Under the pieces are notes generated by a model that saw nothing but the letters and a program-made list of their open reading frames with translations, made no database searches and was not told the origin of the DNA. Of a stretch of DNA of 60,546 bases, positions 7,559-17,002 are shown one piece after another. Position numbers and translations under genes: made by a program. Source of the DNA: Bacillus manliponensis. GTDB taxonomy: Bacteria; Bacillota; Bacilli; Bacillales; Bacillaceae_G. The stretch is from NCBI RefSeq assembly GCF_000712595.1, contig NZ_JOTN01000022.1, positions 1 to 60,546 of the forward strand, read 5' to 3'. The stretch's first letter is position 1, and each line of letters begins with the position of its first letter.

Positions 7559-8413
7559 TTATACCCAATACGCTGAATAACTCCCAAGCACTTTCACAGA
7601 AACTCCAAGTGCCTCAAGCTCCATCATGACGCCTGGTATCAACACATCATCATATTCTTGCTCAACGTCAATTAAGAAAAAATAATTGCCAAGTCCCGTT
7701 TTCATTGGACGTGATTCAATTTTTGATAAGTTTAATTTACGCCAAGCAAATGCAGCTAACACTTGATATAACGCACCTGCATAATCAGACGGTAACGTTA
7801 CCATAAGTGTCGTTTTATCGCCGCGGTATTCTCCGTTTTTCGGTAATTTCACATAACGGTTTTTATGTAAAACTAAAAAACGAGTGTGGTTATTTTTATG
7901 TGTATGAATGTCACGTTGTACGATGGATAAACCATATTTCTGTGCGGCTGCTTCGTTGGCAATTGCCGCAATCTTTTTGTCACTATTTTCCTTCACAAAC
8001 TGAGCAGCTGCACTCGTTGACGTCATATCATATAACTTTGCCCCTTTTACATTTTCATATAAAAATTTATGACACTGTGCAATTGCATGGGGATGTGAAT
8101 ATACACTTTCTACTTCTCTCCACCCATTTTCATGTTCTGGATGAACGAGCAAATGTTGCTGCACCGGTACAGTAATTTCTCCAACAATCGGGAGTGTCTT
8201 CTCATGAACAATATAATCAATTGTAATGTTGACTGACCCTTCAATCGCATTTTCAAGCGGGACGACGGCAAAATCGACTTCCCCACGCGCCGCTGCATCA
8301 ATACATTCTGGAATTGTACGATACGGTATATGCTCTCCTTCTATAAAAAAACGACGAACTGCTACATTTGTAAACGTCGCTTCTGGTCCTAAATATCCTA
8401 CTCGCATACTCAT
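7559..8413 (-). CDS. pheA: Prephenate dehydratase PheA
   Basis: Converts prephenate to phenylpyruvate, the committed step to phenylalanine. The catalytic domain (about 1-180) starts MRVGYLGPEATF and contains the conserved NHTRFLVL motif with the catalytic threonine near 170. The C-terminal ACT domain (about 200-280) includes ESRPMKTGLGNYFFLIDVE, the phenylalanine-binding ESRP signature. Length is 284 residues. Two in-frame ATGs (8413, 8407) follow AAAGGGG; both are workable and the second gives the canonical MRVGYLG start. B. subtilis has an ACT protein gene pheB next to pheA, not found here; the Bce-like module takes its place. Confidence 0.95.
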   Translation of the reverse strand: MSMRVGYLGPEATFTNVAVRRFFIEGEHIPYRTIPECIDAAARGEVDFAVVPLENAIEGSVNITIDYIVHEKTLPIVGEITVPVQQHLLVHPEHENGWREVESVYSHPHAIAQCHKFLYENVKGAKLYDMTSTSAAAQFVKENSDKKIAAIANEAAAQKYGLSIVQRDIHTHKNNHTRFLVLHKNRYVKLPKNGEYRGDKTTLMVTLPSDYAGALYQVLAAFAWRKLNLSKIESRPMKTGLGNYFFLIDVEQEYDDVLIPGVMMELEALGVSVKVLGSYSAYWV

Positions 8414-8500
8414 CGTGCCCCTTTTTATTTTTCTTTCTGTTATAACATAAATAATTTTATTATTCTATATTTTCTTCACAAACAAAAGACTAGCATGTAG

Positions 8501-10414
8501 CTAGCCTATATGTTTCATATATTCTCTTTGTGCAAAATAGAAAAAAACAGTACATGCACAAATATATCCAACAGCAACTACACTTGTCGGAAAAACCCCC
8601 GTCCTCACAAACACGCTATTATAAGTTTGTAACGCGACTATGCTGTGGATACATCCAAATAGAACGGGTAAGAAAAAAGGAATAGCTAACTGTAAACGTA
8701 ATATATTTCGTACTTCTCCATTCGTCACACCTATTTTTGTTAAAGTCTGATACTGTTTTCTATCATATTCAAGATTATAAAACCATTTAAAATAAACTAT
8801 ACTACAGGATGCCAAAAAGAAAAGAATACTAATAAACGAACCGACAAATAAAATAAGCATGCTTCCATCTCTTACCATCGTATAATTTAATATAGAATTA
8901 TATGTTAGGCCAACCTTATCATCTGAAATAAGATTATTTAATTCCCATCCTAATTCCTTTAAATCTTCCAACTGGTCCAATTCATAGCCATGGTATGTAT
9001 ACTTTTCTTCATCCGATGTTTTTTGGAAAATATGTCGAAAATCCTTATCATCCATAATAAGAAACTTACCACTATATCCATTTATATGCCTATTAAAAAT
9101 ACTTTCATAATATGCTCCATTATAGCCAAAACGTCTACTTTCCCCTTGAATTTCAACAGTGATATACCGTTTATCATAACGTGGTACATCTCCTCCATTC
9201 ACATGTACATATGCCACCTTTCCTTGTTTCAGATGAAATTGACGCTGCCCTTTTCTCTTTGCTTCACGATTATAAGCATCCTCACTAATTAACATTACAT
9301 GTTCTATCCAGTCTAATTTCATTTTTGCTGGCACTCCTGAAAACGTAATATAACGAAATTCCTCTACACCATGCTTATGAAATAAGTTTTCAATTGTTTC
9401 TTTCTCAATAATTTCATTGGATCCAACGCCTTTTTCTTCATATGAAAATGCATGGGGTTGTTCAACGAATTCTTTTACACTAAAAAAATGTAAATAAACC
9501 GTACCTGTTGCTGTTATAACAAATGTTGTCGTCATCGTTAACATGAAAAGAAAACGTCTATTATCTTTCACACGATGTAACAATTGATTGACGAGAAACA
9601 AATATGGGTATTTATACATAAGCTGTTGCTTCTTCATCCACTCGAGCACAAACATTAATCCATGCGTACAAACAAAATAAGTCCCAAACGTAGTCAGTCC
9701 AACAACCGGAAAGAAAAATAACACGATATAAACAATTGTTTTTGGTATTACATATAACGCTAACGTATACGCTGTTAAAATACAGACAACTCCAAATACA
9801 GCACGCCATTTTTGATTTTTGTGTTTCCTGTTCAATTCCCTTTTCTCAGCCTGCATCTCTTTTAATAAATGAATAATTTCGATTTTCCATATACGAAATG
9901 CATTGACAACTGACAATAAACTAAACAATACACCATATACGAAAACGGTAAGAACAACTGCTTTCATACTAAATATAAACACCATTTCATTTGGCATATG
10001 TAGTAACAGACTAAAAATCATAAAAAATAACTTTAAAAATAATGTACCAATCATAATACCGACAGCACTTGCCGCCATGCCCATAACTAGTTGCTCTATC
10101 ATTAACATGCTTATCATATTTCTTTTAGTCGCTCCCGTTAAAATGAGCAATCCAAATTCTTTTTTACGAGACTGTATAAAAATAGAGCTAGAATACAAGA
10201 TAAATATGATAGAAAAACTTAATACAATTACCGTACAAAAAACAATTCCAGCTTTTACCCCTATGTACAAAGGAGTTTCATTCATAATCGGATGAAAAAT
10301 AACCGATGTATACATAAAGAAGGCAAATATTGAAAAGCAGCTGCTGAAAAAGAATACTTTGTAGCTACGCCAATTTCCCTTCACATTTTGCAACGCAAGC
10401 CTATAAACGTTCAT
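8501..10414 (-). CDS. Bce-type ABC transporter permease, second copy
   Basis: A 637-residue membrane protein of the BceB/FtsX-like permease family. It begins LALQNVKGNWRSYKVFFFSS and has a first membrane segment near 20-40. FtsX-type segments with KEFGLLILTGATKRNM precede paired helices. A large extracytoplasmic region of about 200 residues follows (roughly 310-520), then three C-terminal helices. It is clearly paralogous to the neighbouring 635-residue permease (shared KGNWRSYK, LLTLIGATK/LLILTGATK and GSNE[IV]I segments). It has its own AAAGGGTG site and is separated from the first permease by an intrinsic terminator. Such permeases sense and remove peptide antibiotics from lipid II-cycle targets; the specificity here is unknown. 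Confidence 0.85.
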   Translation of the reverse strand: MNVYRLALQNVKGNWRSYKVFFFSSCFSIFAFFMYTSVIFHPIMNETPLYIGVKAGIVFCTVIVLSFSIIFILYSSSIFIQSRKKEFGLLILTGATKRNMISMLMIEQLVMGMAASAVGIMIGTLFLKLFFMIFSLLLHMPNEMVFIFSMKAVVLTVFVYGVLFSLLSVVNAFRIWKIEIIHLLKEMQAEKRELNRKHKNQKWRAVFGVVCILTAYTLALYVIPKTIVYIVLFFFPVVGLTTFGTYFVCTHGLMFVLEWMKKQQLMYKYPYLFLVNQLLHRVKDNRRFLFMLTMTTTFVITATGTVYLHFFSVKEFVEQPHAFSYEEKGVGSNEIIEKETIENLFHKHGVEEFRYITFSGVPAKMKLDWIEHVMLISEDAYNREAKRKGQRQFHLKQGKVAYVHVNGGDVPRYDKRYITVEIQGESRRFGYNGAYYESIFNRHINGYSGKFLIMDDKDFRHIFQKTSDEEKYTYHGYELDQLEDLKELGWELNNLISDDKVGLTYNSILNYTMVRDGSMLILFVGSFISILFFLASCSIVYFKWFYNLEYDRKQYQTLTKIGVTNGEVRNILRLQLAIPFFLPVLFGCIHSIVALQTYNSVFVRTGVFPTSVVAVGYICACTVFFYFAQREYMKHIG

Positions 10415-10443
10415 CTTTTCACCCTTTCATCCGTTACATACGT

Positions 10444-10471
10444 AAAAAGCTAGGAGAAACCCTAGCTTTTT
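10444..10471 (-). terminator. Terminator after first Bce-type permease
   Basis: AAAAAGCTAGG (10444-10454) and CCTAGCTTTTT (10461-10471) form an 11-bp stem with a 6-base loop. The stem overlaps the stop codon of the first permease and lies upstream of the second permease, so the second copy is either readthrough-dependent or has its own promoter. Confidence 0.8.
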
Positions 10472-12369
10472 ACATGCTTTAAATATCCTCTTTGTGCAAT
10501 CATAAAGTAAATTGCTGAGGCTGTTAAATACGCTGTAATAATTAAAATTCCTGATTTCAATAAATCAATGTGTAACATGTTACCTAATGTATACAATGCA
10601 AAACCACTATGGACGATACCGATTAAAATTGGGATAAAGAAGACAGCACCCATTTGACGAATCGCAATTGTACGAATTTCTTTTTCTGTCATACCAATTC
10701 GTTTTAACGATGTAAACTGAATGCGATCTTGTTCCTTATCGTTAAACCATTTAAAGTATGTCATGCTACATGCAAAGAAGAAGAATAACACAGTAACGAA
10801 GAAACCGATAAACATTGTAATAGAACCTGATTCTTTTATTTCTTTATAACTTAAGGCTGAATTTGAGAACTGTCCTTGTTTTTCTGAAGAAATGATTTGT
10901 TTCATATCTGTTGCAAGTCCTTCAGTTGCTTGCCAGTCTTTTATATAGTAGCCGTAATACTTTTGTTTTTCCGTATCTGGAACTACACTTGCATACTTTT
11001 TATAATCTTCATCATTTACTACTAAAAATCCCATACCGTTAAATACAGACTCTGCATACATTTTATTTAACTTAAGAGTATGCGCTTCATTTTGAACAGT
11101 GAACTGCACAGTTTTATCAAAGTTTATAAAGTCCGTCGCCATACCTTCTATAACGAGAGTACCAGCTCCGACCTCGTTATAAATCTCCTCTTTTTTCTGT
11201 TTTTTCGCTTCTTTATTAAATTCTTTTTCGGATATAATCGGCACATCACCTTCTATCTCTCGACCAGCCATTTTTATTTTCATTGTCCCAGGTACAATTT
11301 CAATAGTAGCTTTTCTTGCATCTTCAAATTTATGTTTCTTTAACAATTCGTCCATTTTCTGTTCATCAATTACTTCATTGGATCCAATACCGTTTTCCGT
11401 ATAAGCTACAGCATGTGGATGTTGATGAACTGCTTTGTTACTCATATCTTCAAAGAAAACATATAACGTACCAGAAGCAGACGCTACAACTGCAGTAATG
11501 ATAGAAATGATAAATAAAAAGCGAGCATTGTCTTTCATTTTATAAATTAAGTTACTTAATACAAACAAATTCGGTTGTGTATAAAACAGCGACTTTCTTC
11601 TTTGCAATGCTTTTAATAACACAACACTTCCTTGCGTAAATAAAAAGTACGTTCCGACAATTGTTAGTCCAACAATTGGTAGGAAATAAATGAAGAAATT
11701 TGCAAATGTAACTTGGAAACAAAGTACATACGCCACGATGATACATAACAAACCAACTACAAATAACCAAACGAATGAGAACGGTTCAACTCGTTGCTTT
11801 CTTGCATCACGAAGCAAGTCAATAATTTGTAATCTCCATACCGTCCATAAGCTAAAGAGCGATAGTACGAAAAAGAGTGCCATATATACACCAGCAGTAA
11901 TCCAAATTGGTTTCCAGTTCCATACGAATGGAAGAGATGTTTCAATTCCAACTGCTGCGCTTACTGCTTTAAAGAACAATGTAGACCCAAGCATACCAAA
12001 TGCGATTCCAACTATAACTGAAACGAAACCAAGAATTATTTGCTCTAGCATTAGCATTCTTCCAAGTTGTCCTTTTGTTGCACCAATTAACGTTAATAAT
12101 CCTAGCTCTTTTTTTCGAGAGCGTAAGAAGATAGAGTTCGAGTATAAAATGAACATCCCAGAGAAGATAACAACGATGTAGTTCATTGCTTCTAATCCTG
12201 CTTCAACACGCATCTTTTGACTAATGTTACCGCCTACTACGTCTGGGTGATAAATAAATGATGCATACATAAAGAAAACGATAATTGATAGACAGCTACT
12301 AATTAAAAACGCTTTGTAGCTTCGCCAGTTTCCCTTTATATTATTGAACGCGAGCTGCTGAAACTTCAT
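10462..12369 (-). CDS. Bce-type ABC transporter permease, first copy
   Basis: A 635-residue BceB-like permease starting LAFNNIKGNWRSYKAFLISS. It shows the family topology: an N-terminal helix, FtsX helices around KKELGLLTLIGATKGQL, a helical cluster to about 305, a soluble extracytoplasmic domain of about 200 residues, and three terminal helices. Its start overlaps the ATPase gene by 29 bases, so the two are translationally coupled and form the transporter proper. In this family the transporter also acts as flux sensor for the partner kinase. Distinct from lipoprotein-release FtsX systems by the large single soluble domain and the adjacent two-component genes. Confidence 0.88.
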   Translation of the reverse strand: MKFQQLAFNNIKGNWRSYKAFLISSCLSIIVFFMYASFIYHPDVVGGNISQKMRVEAGLEAMNYIVVIFSGMFILYSNSIFLRSRKKELGLLTLIGATKGQLGRMLMLEQIILGFVSVIVGIAFGMLGSTLFFKAVSAAVGIETSLPFVWNWKPIWITAGVYMALFFVLSLFSLWTVWRLQIIDLLRDARKQRVEPFSFVWLFVVGLLCIIVAYVLCFQVTFANFFIYFLPIVGLTIVGTYFLFTQGSVVLLKALQRRKSLFYTQPNLFVLSNLIYKMKDNARFLFIISIITAVVASASGTLYVFFEDMSNKAVHQHPHAVAYTENGIGSNEVIDEQKMDELLKKHKFEDARKATIEIVPGTMKIKMAGREIEGDVPIISEKEFNKEAKKQKKEEIYNEVGAGTLVIEGMATDFINFDKTVQFTVQNEAHTLKLNKMYAESVFNGMGFLVVNDEDYKKYASVVPDTEKQKYYGYYIKDWQATEGLATDMKQIISSEKQGQFSNSALSYKEIKESGSITMFIGFFVTVLFFFFACSMTYFKWFNDKEQDRIQFTSLKRIGMTEKEIRTIAIRQMGAVFFIPILIGIVHSGFALYTLGNMLHIDLLKSGILIITAYLTASAIYFMIAQRGYLKHVKS

Positions 12370-13126
12370 GGTGCTCTCCCCCTAACATCGCAAGTACATC
12401 TAATATTTCTTGGAAGAAAGCTTGCTTCGTTTGTCCTTTATGAATCTCAGAGAAAATTTCACCGTCACGAATGAATAAAATACGTTCACAATAACTTGCA
12501 GCAACAGGATCATGTGTTACCATTGCAACCGTTACTTTTTTCTCCTCATGAAGACGCTGCATTGCTCCCATTAATGACTTTGCTGATTTAGAGTCTAAGT
12601 TTCCCGTTGGCTCATCTGCTAAAATTAACGTTGGCTCATGAATAATCGCTCTTGCCGCTGCCGCACGTTGTTGTTGACCACCTGATACTTCGTACACCTT
12701 TTTATTTAATACACCTTCAATATTTAAAAACTTCGCAATTTCTAATACTTTTGCATCAATTTCTTTTACAGGACGATTTGCCATTACAAGCGGTAAAATA
12801 ATATTTTCTTTAATTGATAACGTATCAAGTAAGTTGAAATCTTGGAAAATAAATCCTAAATGTGTGCGACGAAATGCTGCTAATTTTGATGCACGCATTT
12901 TATTAATTTCTTCATTGTTGATATATACATGACCAGATGTCGGCTTATCAATTGTTGCTAGTAAGTTCAGCAGCGTTGTTTTTCCGCTACCAGATGGTCC
13001 CATAATTCCAACGAACTCACCTTCTTCAATTTTAAAATTAATATCACGTAAAGCAGTTGTCGCAACCGCACCTTTTGATTGATATACTTTCGTTAATCCT
13101 TTTACTTCTAATACACTCATTTTCAT
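12341..13126 (-). CDS. Bce-type ABC transporter ATP-binding protein
   Basis: The ATPase subunit (261 residues) of the peptide-antibiotic detoxification/sensing transporter. Walker A is GPSGSGKTTLL near residue 41, Q-loop IFQDFNLLDTLS, signature VSGGQQQRAAAARAI near 145, Walker B LILADEPTG and H-loop VTHDP. These are the MacB/BceA subfamily forms. The ATG follows AGGGGG. The 90-base gap upstream, separating it from the kinase gene, carries a promoter and BceR-like inverted repeat, so the transporter operon is inducible separately from the regulator genes. Confidence 0.92.
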   Translation of the reverse strand: MKMSVLEVKGLTKVYQSKGAVATTALRDINFKIEEGEFVGIMGPSGSGKTTLLNLLATIDKPTSGHVYINNEEINKMRASKLAAFRRTHLGFIFQDFNLLDTLSIKENIILPLVMANRPVKEIDAKVLEIAKFLNIEGVLNKKVYEVSGGQQQRAAAARAIIHEPTLILADEPTGNLDSKSAKSLMGAMQRLHEEKKVTVAMVTHDPVAASYCERILFIRDGEIFSEIHKGQTKQAFFQEILDVLAMLGGEHHEVSAARVQ

Positions 13127-13156
13127 AGCCCCCTATGTCGTTTTCTTCTTATCTCT

Positions 13157-13229
13157 ACTATAAGAAAAATATGGAGATGAAACGAGTGATTTTCCTTACA
13201 AAACAGCCCGTTATCTTACAGTTTTGTCA
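13157..13229 (-). promoter_or_regulatory. BceR-like operator and promoter of the transporter genes
   Basis: TTACA-GTTT-TGTCA (13216-13229) fits the TnACA-N4-TGTnA inverted repeat bound by BceR-type regulators, as I recall it. A second half-site CTTACA (13195-13200) lies exactly 20 bp from the first CTTACA (13215-13220), two helical turns. A -10 TATAGT on the minus strand (13157-13162) has no convincing -35, as expected for an activator-dependent promoter. The main site overlaps the stop codon of the kinase gene. Confidence 0.65.
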
Positions 13230-14298
13230 TTTTTCTCATTAGTTGGTGATAACCTTTATCTTTAGCAAACTGAAATGTAAAGGTTGCCCCTTCACCTTCT
13301 TCTCCTTCAGCAGTAAGGTTATGCTGCAAGTTCTCACAAATTTGCTTCGTAATATAAAGCCCCATTCCTGTTGCTTCTCTCGTCTTTCGTCCATTTACCC
13401 CTGTAAAAAACGGTTCAAACACACGTTTTACATCTTGTTTTGGGATGCCGATACCGTTATCACGAATATGTAAGAAAATAAAATGTTCATTTTCTTCAAT
13501 ACTAAAATGAATTTCTTTTTTCTCTTTCTCAGTAAGCTTCGTATACTTTAAAGCATTCATAACAACTTGATTTATGGCAATGCTAAGCCATTTTTGATCA
13601 GATGATATTATGTATTGCTCCTTTTCAAATACTAATTTTGGATAGATAGAATTTTGGATAAAGGCTTTTCGATGCTGATTAATGCTATCGCGTACAATAT
13701 CAATAACATTCATCTCTTCTACTTTATAATCCTTTTCAAACTGCTCAATACGTGCCATATGAAGCGCCAAATCTAATCCATGTAAAATGCGATTATTTTC
13801 TTCACGAATACTTTCAATTGTCAATCTCGCATCACGGTGCGTTTGTCCAAGGTTTTGCAGAAGCAGTTCAATAACCGATACCGGCGTTTTCATTTGATGA
13901 ATCCACTGATTCATGAAAATAACTTGTTGTTGTTCCTTCGCCTGCTGCTCATGTACTTCATTCATATATTGTTCACGAAGCAGTGAGAATGCTTCTACAA
14001 TTACTTCTTGTTCATAGGAAGAAGAATCCGTTACAAGTAAAGAATCATGAAGTGTATCACCATCAGCAATATATTGCTCTACTCGCTGCAGAAAGGATGC
14101 TCGTTTTCTGTAGTCATAAATAAGAAATACAACAAGTATTGTTATTCCAAGCACGAAACCATATAACCACGTATTCCAACTAATAGACTGCTTTCTTAAT
14201 AAAATGTCTAGTTGAAGTACAAGACCAAATAAGCTAATACTTAAAATATAGGAAAATATTAAAGGTAACCGGTCTAGCAAATACGTCTTATACCTCAT
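13216..14298 (-). CDS. Intramembrane-sensing histidine kinase (BceS-like)
   Basis: A 360-residue kinase with two membrane helices (about 12-32 and 43-63) separated by only about ten residues, the hallmark of BceS-type kinases that read their ABC transporter rather than an external ligand. Phospho-acceptor His134 is in FMNQWIHQMKTPVSVIELL. N-box is INQVVMNALKYT, G1 DNGIGIPKQ, G2 ATGMGLYITKQ. It overlaps the regulator gene by 11 bases. Together with the downstream transporter it should form a sensory complex for envelope-active peptides. The inducing compound cannot be read from sequence. Confidence 0.92.
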   Translation of the reverse strand: MRYKTYLLDRLPLIFSYILSISLFGLVLQLDILLRKQSISWNTWLYGFVLGITILVVFLIYDYRKRASFLQRVEQYIADGDTLHDSLLVTDSSSYEQEVIVEAFSLLREQYMNEVHEQQAKEQQQVIFMNQWIHQMKTPVSVIELLLQNLGQTHRDARLTIESIREENNRILHGLDLALHMARIEQFEKDYKVEEMNVIDIVRDSINQHRKAFIQNSIYPKLVFEKEQYIISSDQKWLSIAINQVVMNALKYTKLTEKEKKEIHFSIEENEHFIFLHIRDNGIGIPKQDVKRVFEPFFTGVNGRKTREATGMGLYITKQICENLQHNLTAEGEEGEGATFTFQFAKDKGYHQLMRKMTKL

Positions 14299-14995
14299 TT
14301 GCCGTCTCCCATTTTGTTACGAGCGCATAGCCGTACCCTCGCTTTGTAACAACCGCATTTTTAATCCCGATTTCCTCTAACTTTTTCCGAACGCGCTTTA
14401 TATTTACTGTTAACGTATTGTCATCAACGAAAGCGACTTCATCCCATAATGCTTCTAGCAACTCTTCTCTCGTTACATATTGATCAGCTTGTTTCATTAA
14501 GCAATCTAGTAAATAATATTCATTTTTTGTAAGTTCAACTTGCTTATCTTGCCACTGTACAATATGCTGTCCTGGGAATAATACTAATCCATTTACACCA
14601 TAGTAATCACTTTCTGATGATCCTGCATATTCTCCATACACACGGCGCATCGCACTTTTTATTTTCGCCATAACAATATCTAAATGAAATGGCTTTGCAA
14701 TATAATCGTCACCACCGTGTTCAATTGCCATTACTTGATCCATTTCACCAGTCCGAGCTGATACAAAAATAATCGGTGCATTTGAAACCGTTCGAATTTG
14801 GCGACACCAATAAAACCCATCAAAGTATGGCAAGTTAATATCAAGTAAGACAAGATGCGGATTTACTTTCACAAACTCATCTTTTATATGACGAAAATTT
14901 TGCACACGAACCGACTCATACCCATACTTTTGTAAGTGATCTTCTAAAATATGTGCAATTTTATCATCATCTTCCACAATTAACACTTTATACAT
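14288..14995 (-). CDS. OmpR-family response regulator (BceR-like)
   Basis: A 235-residue regulator. The receiver domain (1-115) has the acidic pocket EDDD at 8-11, phospho-acceptor Asp52 (LLDINLP) and conserved Lys in YIAKPF. The C-terminal winged helix (about 130-230) ends with IKRVRKKLEEIG and KRGYGY. It is paired by an 11-base overlap with the BceS-like kinase. It is the likely activator at the inverted repeat upstream of the ATPase gene and a candidate for the matching site at 51650-51663. A weak -10 (TATAAT on the minus strand, 15041-15046) precedes it. Confidence 0.93.
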   Translation of the reverse strand: MYKVLIVEDDDKIAHILEDHLQKYGYESVRVQNFRHIKDEFVKVNPHLVLLDINLPYFDGFYWCRQIRTVSNAPIIFVSARTGEMDQVMAIEHGGDDYIAKPFHLDIVMAKIKSAMRRVYGEYAGSSESDYYGVNGLVLFPGQHIVQWQDKQVELTKNEYYLLDCLMKQADQYVTREELLEALWDEVAFVDDNTLTVNIKRVRKKLEEIGIKNAVVTKRGYGYALVTKWETANEV

Positions 14996-15078
14996 ATAAC
15001 CCCACCCTTTAACAATTACTTATAAGCAACATATATTTCCATTATAAGGTCACTTTTCCATTTTATAAATAAAAAAAA

Positions 15079-15099
15079 GACTGCTGATATTCAGCAGTC
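15079..15099 (-). terminator. Terminator of spo0B-obg
   Basis: GACTGCTGA/TCAGCAGTC (15079-15087/15091-15099), with an eight-T tail on the minus strand. It directly abuts the obg stop codon. Confidence 0.9.
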
Positions 15100-16386
15100 C
15101 TATTCAATAAATTCAAATTCGTATTCAAGAATCTTAACGATATCTCCATCTTTCGCACCGCGTTCACGCAATGCCTCATCGATACCCATACCGCGCATTT
15201 GACGAGAGAATCTGCGAACAGACTCATCGCGGCTAAAGTCTGTCATCTTAAATGTCTTCTCAATCTCATTACCAGTAATAACAAATGTGCCATCGCCCTC
15301 ACGTGTAATTTCAAACTTGCTACCTTCTGTCTCAAATTTGTACATTACACTAATGTCAGACTCATCTACTACTTCGTGAATTGGGAACTCTGGTGTTGTT
15401 TCAATTAGATTTGCTACTTCAAATAATAGATCACGAACACCTTGTTTTGTTACTGCAGAGATTGGGAAAATTTTCACATCTTCTCCAACCTGCTCTTTAA
15501 ACGTTTGTAAGTTTTCTTCTGCATCTGGCATATCCATTTTGTTTGCAACAACAACTTGTGGACGCTCAGTTAAACGAAGATTATACTCTTTCAATTCGTT
15601 ATTAATCGTTACGTAATCTTCATATGGCTCGCGGCCTTCTAAACCAGACATATCAATTACGTGAACGATTACACGTGTACGCTCAATGTGACGAAGGAAT
15701 TGATGTCCTAGCCCCACACCTGCATGAGCACCTTCAATTAGTCCAGGAAGATCTGCCATAACAAAACTACGGCCATCACCAGTTTCAACAACACCTAAGT
15801 TTGGAACAATTGTTGTAAAGTGATATTCAGCAATTTTTGGACGAGCTGATGATACAACAGATAACAACGTTGATTTTCCAACACTCGGGAATCCAACAAG
15901 TCCAACATCTGCTAATACTTTCAACTCTAAAATAACGTCACGCTCTTGACCTGGTTCACCATTCTCGGCAATCTCTGGAGCTGGATTCGTTGGTGTTGCA
16001 AAGCGTGAGTTACCACGGCCACCACGGCCACCTCTTGCGATAATTGCTGACTGCTCATGTGTAACTAAATCTGCAAGGATTTGTCCTGTCTTTTCATCTT
16101 TTACAACTGTTCCCGGTGGAACCTTTACAATTAAATCATCAGCTTTACGACCATGCTGACCTTTACTCATTCCATGTTGCCCACGATCCGCTTTAAAATG
16201 ACGTTGATAACGGAAGTCCATTAATGTACGTAAGCCTTCATCTACAACGAAAACAACATCTGCACCTTTTCCGCCGTCACCACCAGCTGGGCCACCTTTT
16301 GGAACGTATTTCTCACGACGGTATGCAACCATTCCGTTTCCACCGTCGCCGCCTTTTACATATATCTTGACCTGATCTACAAACAT
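15100..16386 (-). CDS. obg: Ribosome-assembly GTPase Obg (CgtA)
   Basis: An essential GTPase that acts in 50S maturation and, in Bacillus, in stress and sporulation signalling. The glycine-rich Obg fold (about 1-158) begins [18 protein letters not shown]. The G domain has G1 [10 protein letters not shown] near 166, G3 DLPGLIEGA and G4 NKMD. A C-terminal OCT domain (about 350-428) is present. Length is 428 residues. It follows spo0B with an 18-base gap and a GGTGAAATC start site, so the phosphorelay gene and obg are co-transcribed as in B. subtilis. Confidence 0.97.
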   Translation of the reverse strand: MFVDQVKIYVKGGDGGNGMVAYRREKYVPKGGPAGGDGGKGADVVFVVDEGLRTLMDFRYQRHFKADRGQHGMSKGQHGRKADDLIVKVPPGTVVKDEKTGQILADLVTHEQSAIIARGGRGGRGNSRFATPTNPAPEIAENGEPGQERDVILELKVLADVGLVGFPSVGKSTLLSVVSSARPKIAEYHFTTIVPNLGVVETGDGRSFVMADLPGLIEGAHAGVGLGHQFLRHIERTRVIVHVIDMSGLEGREPYEDYVTINNELKEYNLRLTERPQVVVANKMDMPDAEENLQTFKEQVGEDVKIFPISAVTKQGVRDLLFEVANLIETTPEFPIHEVVDESDISVMYKFETEGSKFEITREGDGTFVITGNEIEKTFKMTDFSRDESVRRFSRQMRGMGIDEALRERGAKDGDIVKILEYEFEFIE

Positions 16387-16404
16387 GATTTCACCACACT
16401 TTTT

Positions 16405-16938
16405 CTATTTCGTTTCATATATAACAATTGACATTTCTTCTTCCCCTGCGGTAAAAGAAATGGAATATAACTCATCTTTTATGGACGCAAGCCATTTCGT
16501 TATGTCATCTACATTTGTTAGCTTACCACGAAAATCGAAAAAGAAACGAGTCTTCTCTTCTCTACATTCAACTGTGATACAAACATAATTTTCAACATAA
16601 ACGTCTAAACTATGCTGAAGTAACCTAAAAAATTGTTCTGTCCATTTCCAAATCGCTTCATCAAGATGCGATACATTATGTACGTCACCAATTACTTCAT
16701 ATTCCAACAAGCATGGCTGTCTTTTCCAATTATATGTTAAAATCCATTCTGTAAACTGAGGCATTGAAAGCCCCATCAAAATGGATTCTTGTCTCGCTTC
16801 TTGGACAAAACGCTCGATTAGTTCATGAATTTCTTCTACTTTTCCAAGCGAAAGGTTTCCTTTAATCATCTGCAATCGATTCAGCCAATCGTGTCTAGAA
16901 TGATTGAGTGCATCCATTATTGTCCATTTTCTGTTCAT
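16405..16938 (-). CDS. spo0B: Sporulation phosphotransferase Spo0B
   Basis: Relays phosphate from Spo0F to Spo0A in the sporulation phosphorelay. The 177-residue protein has the phospho-His motif HSRHDWLNRLQMIKGNL at residues 13-29; His16 aligns with His30 of B. subtilis Spo0B. The rest is a kinase-like fold lacking ATP-binding motifs (GHKL N and G boxes not seen). Its N-terminus is about 14 residues shorter than B. subtilis. The ATG at 16938 is 7 bases after AGGGG; an out-of-frame ATG lies 4 bases upstream. It is upstream of obg and downstream of rpmA, with a terminator between. Confidence 0.93.
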   Translation of the reverse strand: MNRKWTIMDALNHSRHDWLNRLQMIKGNLSLGKVEEIHELIERFVQEARQESILMGLSMPQFTEWILTYNWKRQPCLLEYEVIGDVHNVSHLDEAIWKWTEQFFRLLQHSLDVYVENYVCITVECREEKTRFFFDFRGKLTNVDDITKWLASIKDELYSISFTAGEEEMSIVIYETK

Positions 16939-16960
16939 TCATATACCCCTTTAATATAGA

Positions 16961-16992
16961 AAAACTCTAACCTGCACTCAGGTTAGAGTTTT
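16961..16992. terminator. Terminator between rpmA and spo0B
   Basis: A 14-bp perfect stem (AAAACTCTAACCTG, 16961-16974, with CAGGTTAGAGTTTT, 16979-16992) and a 4-base loop. It ends the rplU-prp-rpmA unit. Confidence 0.9.
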
Positions 16993-17002
16993 CCGTGAGT
17001 TC

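Noticed and set aside
8488-8506. Inverted repeat CTAGC-ATGTA-GCTAG at the end of the second permease
   Set aside because: A 5-bp stem with a short T-rich tail is too weak to list as a terminator with confidence.
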